DNA of 64,000 bases from Rhizobium sophorae (GTDB taxonomy: Bacteria > Pseudomonadota > Alphaproteobacteria > Rhizobiales > Rhizobiaceae), in NCBI RefSeq assembly GCF_013087515.1, contig NZ_JABFCN010000016.1, positions 1-64,000 on the forward strand. Reading direction: 5' to 3'. The notes beneath the pieces are model-generated. The model made no database searches and was not told the DNA's origin. It worked only from the letters and a program-made list of their open reading frames with translations. Shown here piece by piece: positions 30,013-38,322 of this stretch. Each line of letters starts with the position of its first letter. Positions within the stretch are counted from its first letter, which is position 1. Position numbers and translations under genes: made by a program.

Positions 30013-30801
30013 TCAGACGGATCGTGCCGCGCCGCCGTCGCAGCGGATGAGCGAGCCGGTGATGTAGCTTGCCGGTTGGCTGCACAGGAAGGCAGCCGTT
30101 GCGGCGAATTCCTCGACCCTGCCATAGCGGCCGACCGGAATGCGCGCTTCCTTGTCGGTGCGGATCTCCTCGAGGCTCTTGCCGGTCCGCTTTGCCGCAG
30201 CTCCGTCGAGATCGTCGAGCCGCGCCGTCAGGATGCTGCCGGGCAAGAGCAGGTTGGTGGTGACGCCGAAGCCCGCCACTTCGGAGGCAAGCGTCTTGCT
30301 CCAGCCGGCAAGGGCCGGGCGCAGCGTATTCGACAGCGCCAGATTGGCGATAGGTTCGATCACGCCGGATGATGCAACGGTCAGGATGCGGCCCCAGCCC
30401 TGCGCCTTCATGCCGGGCAGCAGCGCATTGGTGAGCGTGATCACCCGAGCGACCATGGAGAGGAAATAGATTTCGAGCTTTTCGCCCGTCATGTCCTCCG
30501 TCGTGCCGGGCGTCGGTCCGCCGGTATTGTTGACGAGGATATCGAGCCCGCCGAACTTCTCCTTTACCGCCGTCGTCACCATCTCGACGAAGCGTTCGTC
30601 CCCGAGATCGGCCCAGATCCAGTCGGCCCGGCCTTTGCCTTCGGCATTGATCGCCTTGCAATTGGCCTCCAGCTGTTCGCCGCTGCGCCCGCAGAGCAGC
30701 ACGTTTGCACCCTCCCGCGCTAGCGCCACGGCGATGCCGAGGCCGAGGCCGCGCGAGGAGGCGAGGACGAGTGCCCGTTTGCCGTTGATGCCGAGATCCA
30801 T
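30013..30801 (-). CDS. Short-chain dehydrogenase/reductase (SDR)
   Basis: A 262-aa NAD(P)-dependent oxidoreductase with a Rossmann fold. The cofactor motif is a variant: ASSRGLGLGIA instead of TGxxxGxG. LVNNTGGPTPG replaces the usual NNAG. In the active site, VASSGVIEPIANLALSN has Ser but Leu stands where the catalytic Tyr is expected (YxxxK becomes LSNTL). This suggests a non-standard or inactive SDR subfamily. GGAGG stands 7 bases before ATG 30801; the open frame runs much farther upstream, but only as an antisense shadow of the next gene. Confidence 0.85.
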   Translation of the reverse strand: MDLGINGKRALVLASSRGLGLGIAVALAREGANVLLCGRSGEQLEANCKAINAEGKGRADWIWADLGDERFVEMVTTAVKEKFGGLDILVNNTGGPTPGTTEDMTGEKLEIYFLSMVARVITLTNALLPGMKAQGWGRILTVASSGVIEPIANLALSNTLRPALAGWSKTLASEVAGFGVTTNLLLPGSILTARLDDLDGAAAKRTGKSLEEIRTDKEARIPVGRYGRVEEFAATAAFLCSQPASYITGSLIRCDGGAARSV

Positions 30802-30889
30802 GATTGTCCTCCGATAGCTTTGAGCGATGTATAAGGCGCAAGCGGCGGAAAAGGAAAGGGCATGTGACCGGTTCGGCAGCGTTTGATAA

Positions 30890-30905
30890 TTGACGTTAAC
30901 GTAAG
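30890..30905. promoter_or_regulatory. Candidate operator upstream of ETF-ubiquinone oxidoreductase
   Basis: TTGACGTTAACGTAAG has a perfect ACGTTAACGT core and resembles the TTGACGTTAACGTCAA-type sites I associate with LiuR-like MerR regulators of branched-chain amino acid and fatty acid breakdown. It lies 148 bp before the oxidoreductase gene, whose function fits such a regulon. No regulator is present in the window, so the assignment is inference. Confidence 0.4.
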
Positions 30906-31053
30906 CGTTATGTAATTCTGTCGGACGAGGCCTCATCATTGTGCGAATTGGAAGATTGGCTGTCGTATCCCGGCTCGACAATGCTTTCTCGTTTTGACAA
31001 GAAAGTGCCATGACGGGGATGACGGCCGCGTGCCGCCAAGCGGAGACGAGTGA

Positions 31054-32718
31054 ATGACCGAGACGACTGAGCTGCCCGAACGCGAGAGCATGGAATTCGA
31101 CGTTGTTATCGTCGGCGCCGGTCCTGCCGGTCTTGCAGCGGCGATCCGGTTGAAGCAGGTCAATCCGGATGTCTCCGTCGTCGTGCTGGAGAAGGGCGCG
31201 GAAGTCGGCGCGCATATCCTCTCGGGCGCGGTGGTCGACCCGATCGGCATCGACCGGCTGCTGCCCGGCTGGCGCGACGAGGCCGATCATCCGTTCAAGA
31301 CCAAGGTCAGCGCCGATCACTTCCTGCTGCTCGGTCCGGCTGGCTCTGTTCGTCTGCCGAATGTGCTGATGCCGCCCTTGATGAACAATCACGGCAACTA
31401 CATCGTCTCGCTTGGGCTCGTCTGTCGCTGGCTGGCGACCAAGGCCGAAGAACTCGGCGTCGAGATCTATCCGGGCTTTGCCGCAACCGAAGTGCTCTAC
31501 AATGACGAGGGCGCCGTCATCGGGGTGGCCACCGGCGATATGGGCATCGAGAAGAACGGCGAGCCTGGACCGAACTATACCCGCGGCATGGAACTGCTCG
31601 GCAAATATGTGCTGATCGGCGAAGGTGTGCGCGGCTCGCTCGCCAAGCAGCTGATCGCCAAGTTCGATCTGCAAAAGGACCGCGAGCCGCAAAAATTCGG
31701 CATCGGCATCAAGGAGCTCTGGCAGGTCAAGCCGGAAAACCATCGGCCGGGCCTGGTGCAGCATTCCTTCGGCTGGCCGCTCGGCATGAAGACCGGCGGC
31801 GGCTCCTTCCTCTATCACCTGGAAGACAATCTGGTGGCCGTCGGCTTCGTCGTCCACCTCAATTACAAGAACCCCTATCTCTATCCCTTCGAGGAATTCC
31901 AGCGCTTCAAGACGCATCCGGCGATCCGCACCACCTTCGAGGGCGGCAAGCGACTGTCCTATGGGGCGCGTGCCATCACCGAGGGCGGCTACCAGTCGGT
32001 GCCGAAGCTTTCCTTCCCCGGCGGGGCGCTGATCGGCTGTTCGGCCGGTCTCGTCAACGTGCCGCGTATCAAGGGCAGCCACAATGCGGTGCTGTCGGGC
32101 ATGCTGGCGGCCGAGAAGATCGCCGCCGCGATTGTATCAGGCCGCAGTCATGATGACGTGATCGAGATCGAGAATGAATGGCGCAAGGGCGATATCGGCA
32201 AGGATTTGAAGCGCGTCCGCAACGTCAAGCCGCTGTGGTCGAAGTTCGGCACGGCGCTTGGCGTGGCGCTCGGCGGCTTCGACATGTGGACTAACACGCT
32301 GTTCGGCTTTTCCGTCTTCGGCACGCTGAAGCATGGCAAGACCGATGCTGAGAGCCTGGAGCCGGCGTCGCAGCACAAGCCGATCGCCTATCCGAAGCCC
32401 GACGGCGTCTTGACCTTCGATCGGCTGTCCTCGGTGTTTCTGTCGAACACCAATCACGAGGAGGACCAGCCGGTGCATCTCCAGGTCAAGGACATGAACC
32501 TTCAGAAGTCGTCCGAGCATGACATCTATGCCGGCCCGTCGACGCGCTACTGTCCGGCCGGCGTCTATGAATGGGTGGAGAAGGACGGCAAGGACGTCTT
32601 CGTCATCAACGCCCAGAACTGCGTGCACTGCAAGACCTGTGACATCAAGGATCCCAACCAGAACATCAACTGGGTGCCGCCGCAGGGCGGCGAGGGGCCT
32701 GTCTATCCGAATATGTGA
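31054..32718 (+). CDS. Electron transfer flavoprotein-ubiquinone oxidoreductase
   Basis: This 554-aa membrane-associated enzyme passes electrons from ETF, and hence from acyl-CoA and other dehydrogenases, to ubiquinone. The FAD-binding motif VIVGAGPAGLAAAI is at residues 15-28. GWPLGMKTGGGSFLYH and SFPGGALIGCSAGLVNVPRIKG are typical. The C-terminal ferredoxin-like part carries the 4Fe-4S cysteines in YCPAG and NCVHCKTCDIKDP. Length matches mitochondrial ETF-QO and distinguishes it from the shorter FixC. GGAG precedes the ATG. Confidence 0.95.
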   Translation: MTETTELPERESMEFDVVIVGAGPAGLAAAIRLKQVNPDVSVVVLEKGAEVGAHILSGAVVDPIGIDRLLPGWRDEADHPFKTKVSADHFLLLGPAGSVRLPNVLMPPLMNNHGNYIVSLGLVCRWLATKAEELGVEIYPGFAATEVLYNDEGAVIGVATGDMGIEKNGEPGPNYTRGMELLGKYVLIGEGVRGSLAKQLIAKFDLQKDREPQKFGIGIKELWQVKPENHRPGLVQHSFGWPLGMKTGGGSFLYHLEDNLVAVGFVVHLNYKNPYLYPFEEFQRFKTHPAIRTTFEGGKRLSYGARAITEGGYQSVPKLSFPGGALIGCSAGLVNVPRIKGSHNAVLSGMLAAEKIAAAIVSGRSHDDVIEIENEWRKGDIGKDLKRVRNVKPLWSKFGTALGVALGGFDMWTNTLFGFSVFGTLKHGKTDAESLEPASQHKPIAYPKPDGVLTFDRLSSVFLSNTNHEEDQPVHLQVKDMNLQKSSEHDIYAGPSTRYCPAGVYEWVEKDGKDVFVINAQNCVHCKTCDIKDPNQNINWVPPQGGEGPVYPNM

Positions 32719-32853
32719 GGCGGATTATCCCCACCGCGACAATTCTTGCGTGCTGACGCCTTCGTGATCGCCTCCTGCAGGAGGCTGTTAGCCGTTCGTT
32801 AACCATAATTTCCTTAGCTTGCGACATCAAGTTGACGCACTAAGGACACATTC

Positions 32854-33468
32854 ATGACGATCTCCCGCCGGGGCTTCCTGATCGCTCTGCCGCTTTTCGT
32901 GGCCGGCTGCTCTTCGACCGGTCTGAACAGCCAGACCAATTATGCCGCACTGCCGGACGAAAAATTCCCGTTGAAGCAGGTGCCGATCGACAAGATCAAG
33001 CCGGAGCTCCGCCGCCAGGAAGTGGCCTACGAAACCACGCATGCTGCCGGCACCGTGATCGTCGATACACCCGCGCGCCGGGCCTATTACGTCCTCGGCG
33101 GCGGCAGGGCGATGCGTTATGGTGTCGGTGTCGGTCGTGAGGGGCTGGCATTTGCCGGTAACGCCTATATCGGCCGCAAGGCCGAGTGGCCGAGCTGGAC
33201 GCCCACAGAAAACATGCAGCGCCGTGAAGAGCGCTATCGCAAGCTTGCCGGCGGCATGCCGGGCGGCCCGAACAACCCACTCGGCGCGCGGGCCATGTAT
33301 CTCTATCGCGGCGGCAACGACACGCATTTTCGCATTCATGGCACCAACCAGCCGCAATCGATTGGTCTCGCCATGTCGAGCGGCTGTGTCCGCATGATGA
33401 ACCACGACGTGATCGACCTCTATAGCCGCGTCGAGGTCGGCGCCAGGGTCGTCGTCATTCAGGCCTGA
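32854..33468 (+). CDS. L,D-transpeptidase (YkuD domain), lipoprotein
   Basis: A 204-aa exported enzyme that forms 3-3 peptidoglycan crosslinks or attaches proteins to peptidoglycan. The signal has SRRGF and a lipobox ending VAGCSS, so Cys19 is likely lipidated; the two arginines could also direct Tat export. The YkuD domain spans about 65-204, with IHGTN and the catalytic SSGCVRM (Cys about 180). AAGGA precedes the ATG. Rhizobiales rely heavily on such enzymes for polar growth and commonly carry many copies. Confidence 0.93.
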   Translation: MTISRRGFLIALPLFVAGCSSTGLNSQTNYAALPDEKFPLKQVPIDKIKPELRRQEVAYETTHAAGTVIVDTPARRAYYVLGGGRAMRYGVGVGREGLAFAGNAYIGRKAEWPSWTPTENMQRREERYRKLAGGMPGGPNNPLGARAMYLYRGGNDTHFRIHGTNQPQSIGLAMSSGCVRMMNHDVIDLYSRVEVGARVVVIQA

Positions 33469-33510
33469 CGTGTCCGTTCCAAGCTCGCTAAGGACGACGT
33501 CTCCATCGAA

Positions 33511-33543
33511 AAAGCCGCCGCAGCGATGGCTGCAGGCGGCTTT
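33511..33543. terminator. Bidirectional terminator
   Basis: AAAGCCGCC pairs with GGCGGCTTT, with an inner GCAGC/GCTGC stem and GATG loop. A- and T-rich ends on either side allow action for both the L,D-transpeptidase gene and the convergent EamA gene. Confidence 0.8.
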
Positions 33544-33566
33544 CCAACTGCTGTTTGTGTTGGATT

Positions 33567-34472
33567 TTAGCGGCGCGGCGTGGCGATACCCGTCGAAAGC
33601 GCCACGCCGATGCCGGTGATCACGGCGGCGCTGATTTCCGTCATGCCGATCGCTTCGCCAAGCAGCAAGCCGCCGCCAAGCGTCGCGAGAACCGGCGTCA
33701 GCGCCGTGAAGGCGGCAGCCTGTGTTCCGCCGAGTGTTCTGACGGCGGTGCCATAGGCGACCATGGCGACGAGGCCGGAAAGAATGCCCTGGCTCAGCAC
33801 TTGCAGGCCGATTTCCTGAAGTGGAGCCTGTGGCAGCGAGACGCCGAAGATGAGGGCAAGCGCGCCCATGATCAGGAAGGACCAGACGGCAATCAGGGCA
33901 CTCGCCTGCACGGCGGTCAGGCCGGAGCGGCGGAAGGCATGCGTATAGCTTGCCCAGAGAACGGCGCCGGCCGGCAGCAGCACGAAGCTCGTCCATGGCA
34001 GCGAGGCGTCCGCAAGGCTGCGCGTGAGCAGGATCAGCACGCCGGCGACGATCGCAACGAGCCCAGCGATGCGGGTGTTGTCCGGTCTTTCGCGAAACAG
34101 CGCAATCCCGATCAACGCCGCGGCGAGCGGCATCGAGCCGCCGAGCAGAATCCCCGAAGAGGCGGCCGGCGTCGAATGGATTGCCAGCGTGGTCAGCAGG
34201 AAGAAGATGGCGCCGGAACCGGATACCATGATCGCCAGCAGGTGAAGTGGCAGCGCCTTCGGTAGCAGCCCCGTCTTCAGCCAGACGGGTGAAAGCACCA
34301 GCGCCGGAATCCCGAAGCGGATCAGCCCGATATCGATCGAGCCGAGCGGCGTTGCGGCGCTGTGGCGGGTGACCAGAAACCATGTCGCCCAGATCAGCAC
34401 GGTAATGGTGCCGCCAGCATAACCCAGTACCTGCGACGGCGACTTGTCGTTCGTGAAAGCAATGGTGGTCAT
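33567..34472 (-). CDS. EamA/DMT family transporter
   Basis: A 301-aa protein with ten predicted helices in two EamA repeats (GGSMPLAAALIGIALFRERP; ALTPVLATLGGGLLLGEAIG). Probable metabolite or amino acid exporter. It is transcribed divergently from an Lrp-type regulator 146 bp away, a pairing that commonly means Lrp-controlled amino acid efflux. AAAGGACAGGA precedes the ATG. It is not closely similar to the EamA protein at 19.3 kb. Confidence 0.9.
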   Translation of the reverse strand: MTTIAFTNDKSPSQVLGYAGGTITVLIWATWFLVTRHSAATPLGSIDIGLIRFGIPALVLSPVWLKTGLLPKALPLHLLAIMVSGSGAIFFLLTTLAIHSTPAASSGILLGGSMPLAAALIGIALFRERPDNTRIAGLVAIVAGVLILLTRSLADASLPWTSFVLLPAGAVLWASYTHAFRRSGLTAVQASALIAVWSFLIMGALALIFGVSLPQAPLQEIGLQVLSQGILSGLVAMVAYGTAVRTLGGTQAAAFTALTPVLATLGGGLLLGEAIGMTEISAAVITGIGVALSTGIATPRR

Positions 34473-34618
34473 CTCGTCCTGTCCTTTCCTTCATCCGGAG
34501 CCTGTCCGGTTGAAGAGAAGACTAGCGCCAGAGGTCAGGGCATGTCCTTGCTATCTGTGGCTCAAAAAACATGCTATGCGCAATCTTCTGCCAACTGACG
34601 TCTATATAGATCGCGAAA

Positions 34619-35092
34619 ATGCCAAATCTCGATAAATTCGATATCGCCATCCTGAAGTGTCTGCAGGAGGATGCTCGGGCCACCAATGTCGAGATCGCCG
34701 AGAAGGTGAACCTTTCGCCGTCGCCCTGCCTGCGCCGCATCCGCAATCTCGAACGGTCCGGGATCATCCGCGGTTACACGGCGGATATCGACCGCAAGGA
34801 GGTCGGTCTCGGCCTGACCGTCTTCGTCGAATTCAAGGTCGTCCAGCACAGCCGCGAAAATTCCGAGGCGCAGCAGAAGGCGCTGCTCGCCATTCCCGAG
34901 ATCGTCTCCTGCTTCCTGATTTCGGGTACGGCCGATTTCCTCGCCGAAGTGGTGGTGGAGGATCTCGCCGCCTACGAACGGCTTCTGACGGAAACGCTGT
35001 TGACCCTGCCGAATGTCAGCGACATCCGCTCGAACTTCGCCATCCGCAGCATCAAGACGCATGGGCCGTTGAAGTTGCCCGAGGGAAAATAA
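34619..35092 (+). CDS. Lrp/AsnC family transcriptional regulator
   Basis: A 157-aa regulator with an N-terminal helix-turn-helix (DARATNVEIAEKVNLSPSPCLRRIRNLE) and a C-terminal RAM/AsnC ligand domain (VSCFLISGTADFLAEVVVEDL, LPNVSDIRSNFAIRSIK). These proteins form octamers that sense amino acids. The obvious candidate target is the divergent EamA exporter. The ribosome site is weak; TATATAGA just upstream could be a -10 element with a very short leader. Confidence 0.93.
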   Translation: MPNLDKFDIAILKCLQEDARATNVEIAEKVNLSPSPCLRRIRNLERSGIIRGYTADIDRKEVGLGLTVFVEFKVVQHSRENSEAQQKALLAIPEIVSCFLISGTADFLAEVVVEDLAAYERLLTETLLTLPNVSDIRSNFAIRSIKTHGPLKLPEGK

Positions 35093-35104
35093 TTCCCCTC
35101 GGGC
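35077..35104. terminator. Convergent terminator overlapping the end of the Lrp gene
   Basis: GCCCGAGGG (35077-35085) pairs with CCCTCGGGC (35096-35104) around AAAATAATTCC. It includes the Lrp stop codon in its loop and can serve the convergent mgtE gene too. Confidence 0.65.
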
Positions 35105-35115
35105 CTGCTTGCGGG

Positions 35116-36489
35116 TTAGAGCAGCGTCCCGCTGAGGATGAGCAGCGCCACCGAGAAGTAGATGACGAGCCCGGTGACGTCGACCAGTGTGGCGACGAAG
35201 GGGGCCGAGGCGCTGGCCGGATCGAGCCGGAGCTTCTGCAGCACGAAAGGCAGCATCGAACCGCAGATCGAACCGAAGGTGACGATCCCGATCAAGGCGG
35301 CAAACACCGTGACGGCGACCATCTGCCAGTGCGGGCCGTAATCGTAGAGCCCGGCCGATTGCCAGAAGACGATGCGGATGAAGCCGACCAGGCCGAGGAT
35401 CGCGCCGAGCACGACGCCCGTCGGCAGTTCGCGCAAAAGCACCTTCCACCAGTCCGAAAGCTTCAACTCGCCGAGCGCCAGGGCCCGGATGATCAGCGAT
35501 GTCGCCTGCGAACCGGAATTGCCGCCTGAGCTCATGATCAGCGGGATGAACAGCGTCAACACCACGGCCTTTTCCAGCTCGCCTTCGAAATGCTGCATGG
35601 CGCTTGCCGTCAGCATCTCACCGAGGAAGAGCGCAGCGAGCCAGCCGGCGCGCTTGCGGATCATGCCGGCGAAGCTGATCTTCATGTAGGGCTGGCCGAG
35701 GGCCTCCATGCCGCCGAACCTCTGAGCCGCTTCCGTCGTGTCCGATATCATCGTGTCGATCACGTCGTCGACGGTGACGATGCCGAGCATCTGCCCCTGT
35801 TCGTCGGTGACGGGCAGGGCGAGCAAGTCGTGCTTGCGGATCAGCCGCGCGACATCCTCCTGCTTCATCAGCGGATCGGCCGAAACCGGCGCACCCTTCT
35901 GTGCCACTGAAAGGATTGAAGCTTCCGGCTCGCCGGTGATGAGGCGACGCAGCGTCACCACATGCAGCAGCGCATGGCTGACTTCGTCGAGAACGTAGAT
36001 GGCGTAGACGGTTTCGCGCGAGCGTTCGACCTGACGCACATGGTCGAGTGTGCGGGCGACGGTCCAGCTGTCAGGCACGCTGACGAACTCCGTCGTCATG
36101 ATGCCGCCGGCCGTGCGCGGCGGATAGCCCATCAGGTGCTGGATCGCGATGCGCACCGGTTCGTCGAGGCTGGAGAAAAGCCGGGCGCGGGTCTCGCCGT
36201 CGAGTTCGAGAAGCACGTCGGCGACACGGTCGTTGGACATGCCGTGCAGCAGCCGTGCGGCGTCCTCGGCGCTGATCAGTGCAAGGATCTGTGCGGCGTT
36301 GCGAAGCTCCGGCCGGTCGAGAATGTTGACCGCATAGTCGAGCGGCATGCCGGTTAGCACCCGCCCGGCGTCCTGGACGCTCAGCGCGTTCAACGCTTCG
36401 ACGCGTTCGGCGATCGTTGCGCCGCGGCTGTTGTTGATGAAGGCACGGGCGGCATGGCCTGCCCGAAGAGGGAAGCGATTGATATTCAT
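35116..36489 (-). CDS. mgtE: MgtE family magnesium transporter
   Basis: At 457 aa it has the complete MgtE plan: N domain (about 25-130), paired CBS domains (about 135-260, with GIMTTEFVSVP and VDDVIDTM), and a five-helix channel domain. Channel motifs are MSSGGNSGSQATSL and DPASASAPFVATLVDVTGL, the latter holding the Mg-binding Asp. The CBS and N domains gate the pore by sensing cytosolic Mg. The 312-bp 5' region is long and contains a hairpin that includes sequence next to the ribosome-binding site. Confidence 0.95.
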   Translation of the reverse strand: MNINRFPLRAGHAARAFINNSRGATIAERVEALNALSVQDAGRVLTGMPLDYAVNILDRPELRNAAQILALISAEDAARLLHGMSNDRVADVLLELDGETRARLFSSLDEPVRIAIQHLMGYPPRTAGGIMTTEFVSVPDSWTVARTLDHVRQVERSRETVYAIYVLDEVSHALLHVVTLRRLITGEPEASILSVAQKGAPVSADPLMKQEDVARLIRKHDLLALPVTDEQGQMLGIVTVDDVIDTMISDTTEAAQRFGGMEALGQPYMKISFAGMIRKRAGWLAALFLGEMLTASAMQHFEGELEKAVVLTLFIPLIMSSGGNSGSQATSLIIRALALGELKLSDWWKVLLRELPTGVVLGAILGLVGFIRIVFWQSAGLYDYGPHWQMVAVTVFAALIGIVTFGSICGSMLPFVLQKLRLDPASASAPFVATLVDVTGLVIYFSVALLILSGTLL

Positions 36490-36493
36490 TTGA

Positions 36494-36539
36494 GGCTCGC
36501 CTTTCCGTCGATCCGCCGTAGCGTCCGATCGGGCGAGCC
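36494..36539 (-). promoter_or_regulatory. Hairpin able to mask the mgtE ribosome-binding region
   Basis: In the mgtE mRNA, GGCTCGCC (36539-36532) can pair perfectly with GGCGAGCC (36501-36494), which lies 5 to 12 bases before the ATG and includes the only purine-rich SD candidate (AAAGGCGAG). A smaller CGATC/GATCG stem fits inside. The remainder of 36490-36801, between mgtE and the reductase gene, has no gene that I can support. Confidence 0.5.
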
Positions 36540-36801
36540 GACAGGAGTCGGTCAGCGCACGAGGGCCGCGTACGGCAAAGGCAATCGACTGCTACTGTCG
36601 CTTGGCATCGTTATGATGGCTCCGTTGAAATCCGTGTCTGATGAGTGTCATCCACGTGAGTGCTAGGTGGTCCCGAACGCGGAAAAAGTCAAGCAGGGTA
36701 AATGCTTAACGCCAGAATGTCGCACCCGGCGATGCGGCATTCCAGGTGGGTATGGTTTATATACGACCGTGCGGGAAACACCGGGCCTGCTGGCTGCGAT
36801 C

Positions 36802-37815
36802 TCAGAATCCCGCAAGCACCGCCTTGCCCTTCATTCTGCCGCTTTCGACCATGGCATGCGCCGTCTTGAGGTTTGCCGCATTGATCGGCCCGACGATCTC
36901 TGAAAGCGTGGTGCGGATCTTTCCGGCGTCGACGAGTTCGGAAATCTTGTTCAGCAGCTTGTGCTGCTCGATCATGTCAGGGGTGCCGTAGAGCGGGCGG
37001 GTGAACATCAGCTCCCAATGAACGGAGACGGCCTTGCGCTTGAAGGGCACGATGTCGAGCGTCTTCGGATCGTCGATCAATGCGAAGCGGCCCTGCGGCG
37101 CAATCGCTTCGACGATGTCGCCGATATGGCTATCGGTATTGGTGGTCGAGAATATGAATCCCGGCGCGCCGATGCCGAGCGCTGCCACCTGCGGTGCGAT
37201 CGGTTTGGAATGGTCGACGACGTGATGCGCGCCGAGTTCCTTCACCCAGTCCTGCGTTTCCGGCCGCGAGGCCGTGGCGATCACCGTCAAGTCGGTCAAT
37301 GCCCGGGCGATCTGGATGGCGATCGAGCCGACGCCGCCGGCGCCGCCGATGATCAGGATGGAGCGTCCCGCTCCCGAAACCGCGTCCTGCACCTTCAGCC
37401 GGTCGAACAGCGCCTCGTAGGTCGTAATCGAGGTCAGCGGCAGGGCGGCCGCCGCCGCGAAATCGAGGCTCTTCGGTTTGGCGCCGACGATGCGCTCGTC
37501 GACGAGATGGAATTCGGCATTGCTCCCCGGGCGGCTGATGACGCCGGAGTAGAACACCTCGTCGCCGGGCTTGAACAGTGTGACATCAGCGCCGATGGCC
37601 TTGACGACGCCGGCGGCATCCCAGCCGAGCACCTTGAGCTCGTCCGCGGGCGGCGCGGAATGGGCGCGCACCTTCACGTCGACGGGATTGACCGAAACCG
37701 CTTTGATTTCGACGAGCAGATCGTGGCCCCCAGCCTCCGGCATCGGCAGCTCGACATCGATCAGCGAGGTTTCGGCTGAGATCGGTTGGGGCGTTTTATA
37801 GGCGACGGCGCGCAT
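36802..37815 (-). CDS. Zinc-type alcohol dehydrogenase-like / quinone oxidoreductase (MDR family)
   Basis: A 337-aa medium-chain reductase that lacks the catalytic zinc ligands, like quinone oxidoreductases. The GroES-like half includes AVSVNPVDVKVR and VLGWDAAGVV; the NADPH-binding half has ILIIGGAGGVGSIAIQIAR. ATG 37815 is chosen because GGAG lies just upstream and MRAVAYKTP is a typical start. It is divergent from an HxlR regulator, the arrangement of thiol- or aldehyde-responsive reductases such as those controlled by YodB/HypR-type regulators. It probably reduces quinones or reactive carbonyls. Confidence 0.92.
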   Translation of the reverse strand: MRAVAYKTPQPISAETSLIDVELPMPEAGGHDLLVEIKAVSVNPVDVKVRAHSAPPADELKVLGWDAAGVVKAIGADVTLFKPGDEVFYSGVISRPGSNAEFHLVDERIVGAKPKSLDFAAAAALPLTSITTYEALFDRLKVQDAVSGAGRSILIIGGAGGVGSIAIQIARALTDLTVIATASRPETQDWVKELGAHHVVDHSKPIAPQVAALGIGAPGFIFSTTNTDSHIGDIVEAIAPQGRFALIDDPKTLDIVPFKRKAVSVHWELMFTRPLYGTPDMIEQHKLLNKISELVDAGKIRTTLSEIVGPINAANLKTAHAMVESGRMKGKAVLAGF

Positions 37816-37895
37816 GGGAAACTCCTGTGTTCGTTGCACGGAAGCTAGATGCGCACTATGTTCTGACAACGCAAGAATGCACAAATTCTGTACGT

Positions 37896-37913
37896 AGTAC
37901 CCAAAAGGATACT
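37896..37913. promoter_or_regulatory. Candidate HxlR operator
   Basis: AGTACCCAAAAGGATACT is an 18-bp inverted repeat with one mismatch (7-bp arms, AAAA core). It ends 4 bp before the HxlR start, covering its ribosome site (AAGGA), and is 80 bp upstream of the reductase start. The form resembles operators of HxlR-family proteins; autoregulation and control of the reductase are inferred. Confidence 0.5.
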
Positions 37914-37917
37914 GTAA

Positions 37918-38322
37918 ATGTCATTGCCGCGCGCCAAGCTCGTCAAGAATTTCCCCGGCTGCCCGGTCGAAGCGACGCTGACTTACCTCGACGGGAAGTG
38001 GAAGGGCGTGATCCTGTTTCATCTGATGGAAGGAACCCTGCGCTTCAACGAATTGCGGCGTAAGCTGCCGGCCGTGACCCAGCGCATGCTGACCAAGCAA
38101 CTGCGTGAACTGGAAGAGTCCGGCCTGGTGTCACGTACCGTCTATCCGGTCGTGCCGCCGAGGGTCGAATATGCAATGACGCCGCTCGGCATGACGCTGA
38201 AGCCCGTGATCCAGGCGTTGGCCGCCTGGGGTGACGCTTATGTCTTCTGCAGCCCGGAAGGCCGCGAGCTGCGCCTGGCCTCAGACGGCCTGCGAGCTCC
38301 GGTCGCGGCGCTCGAGGCGTAG
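37918..38322 (+). CDS. HxlR family transcriptional regulator
   Basis: A 134-aa winged-helix protein with the HxlR core: CPVEATLTYLDGKWKGVILFHL, then LRFNELRRKLPAVTQRMLTKQLRELEESGLV and the wing VPPRVEYAMTPLG. The Cys near the N-terminus (NFPGCPVE) is at the position used for redox or electrophile sensing in several family members. The 3' end overlaps the convergent MFS gene by 42 bp. Confidence 0.93.
   Translation: MSLPRAKLVKNFPGCPVEATLTYLDGKWKGVILFHLMEGTLRFNELRRKLPAVTQRMLTKQLRELEESGLVSRTVYPVVPPRVEYAMTPLGMTLKPVIQALAAWGDAYVFCSPEGRELRLASDGLRAPVAALEA

Noticed and set aside
30802..32082. Upstream extension of the SDR frame to 689 codons
   Set aside because: The extra part is antisense to the ETF-ubiquinone oxidoreductase gene and has no similarity; ATG 30801 with GGAGG is the proper start.
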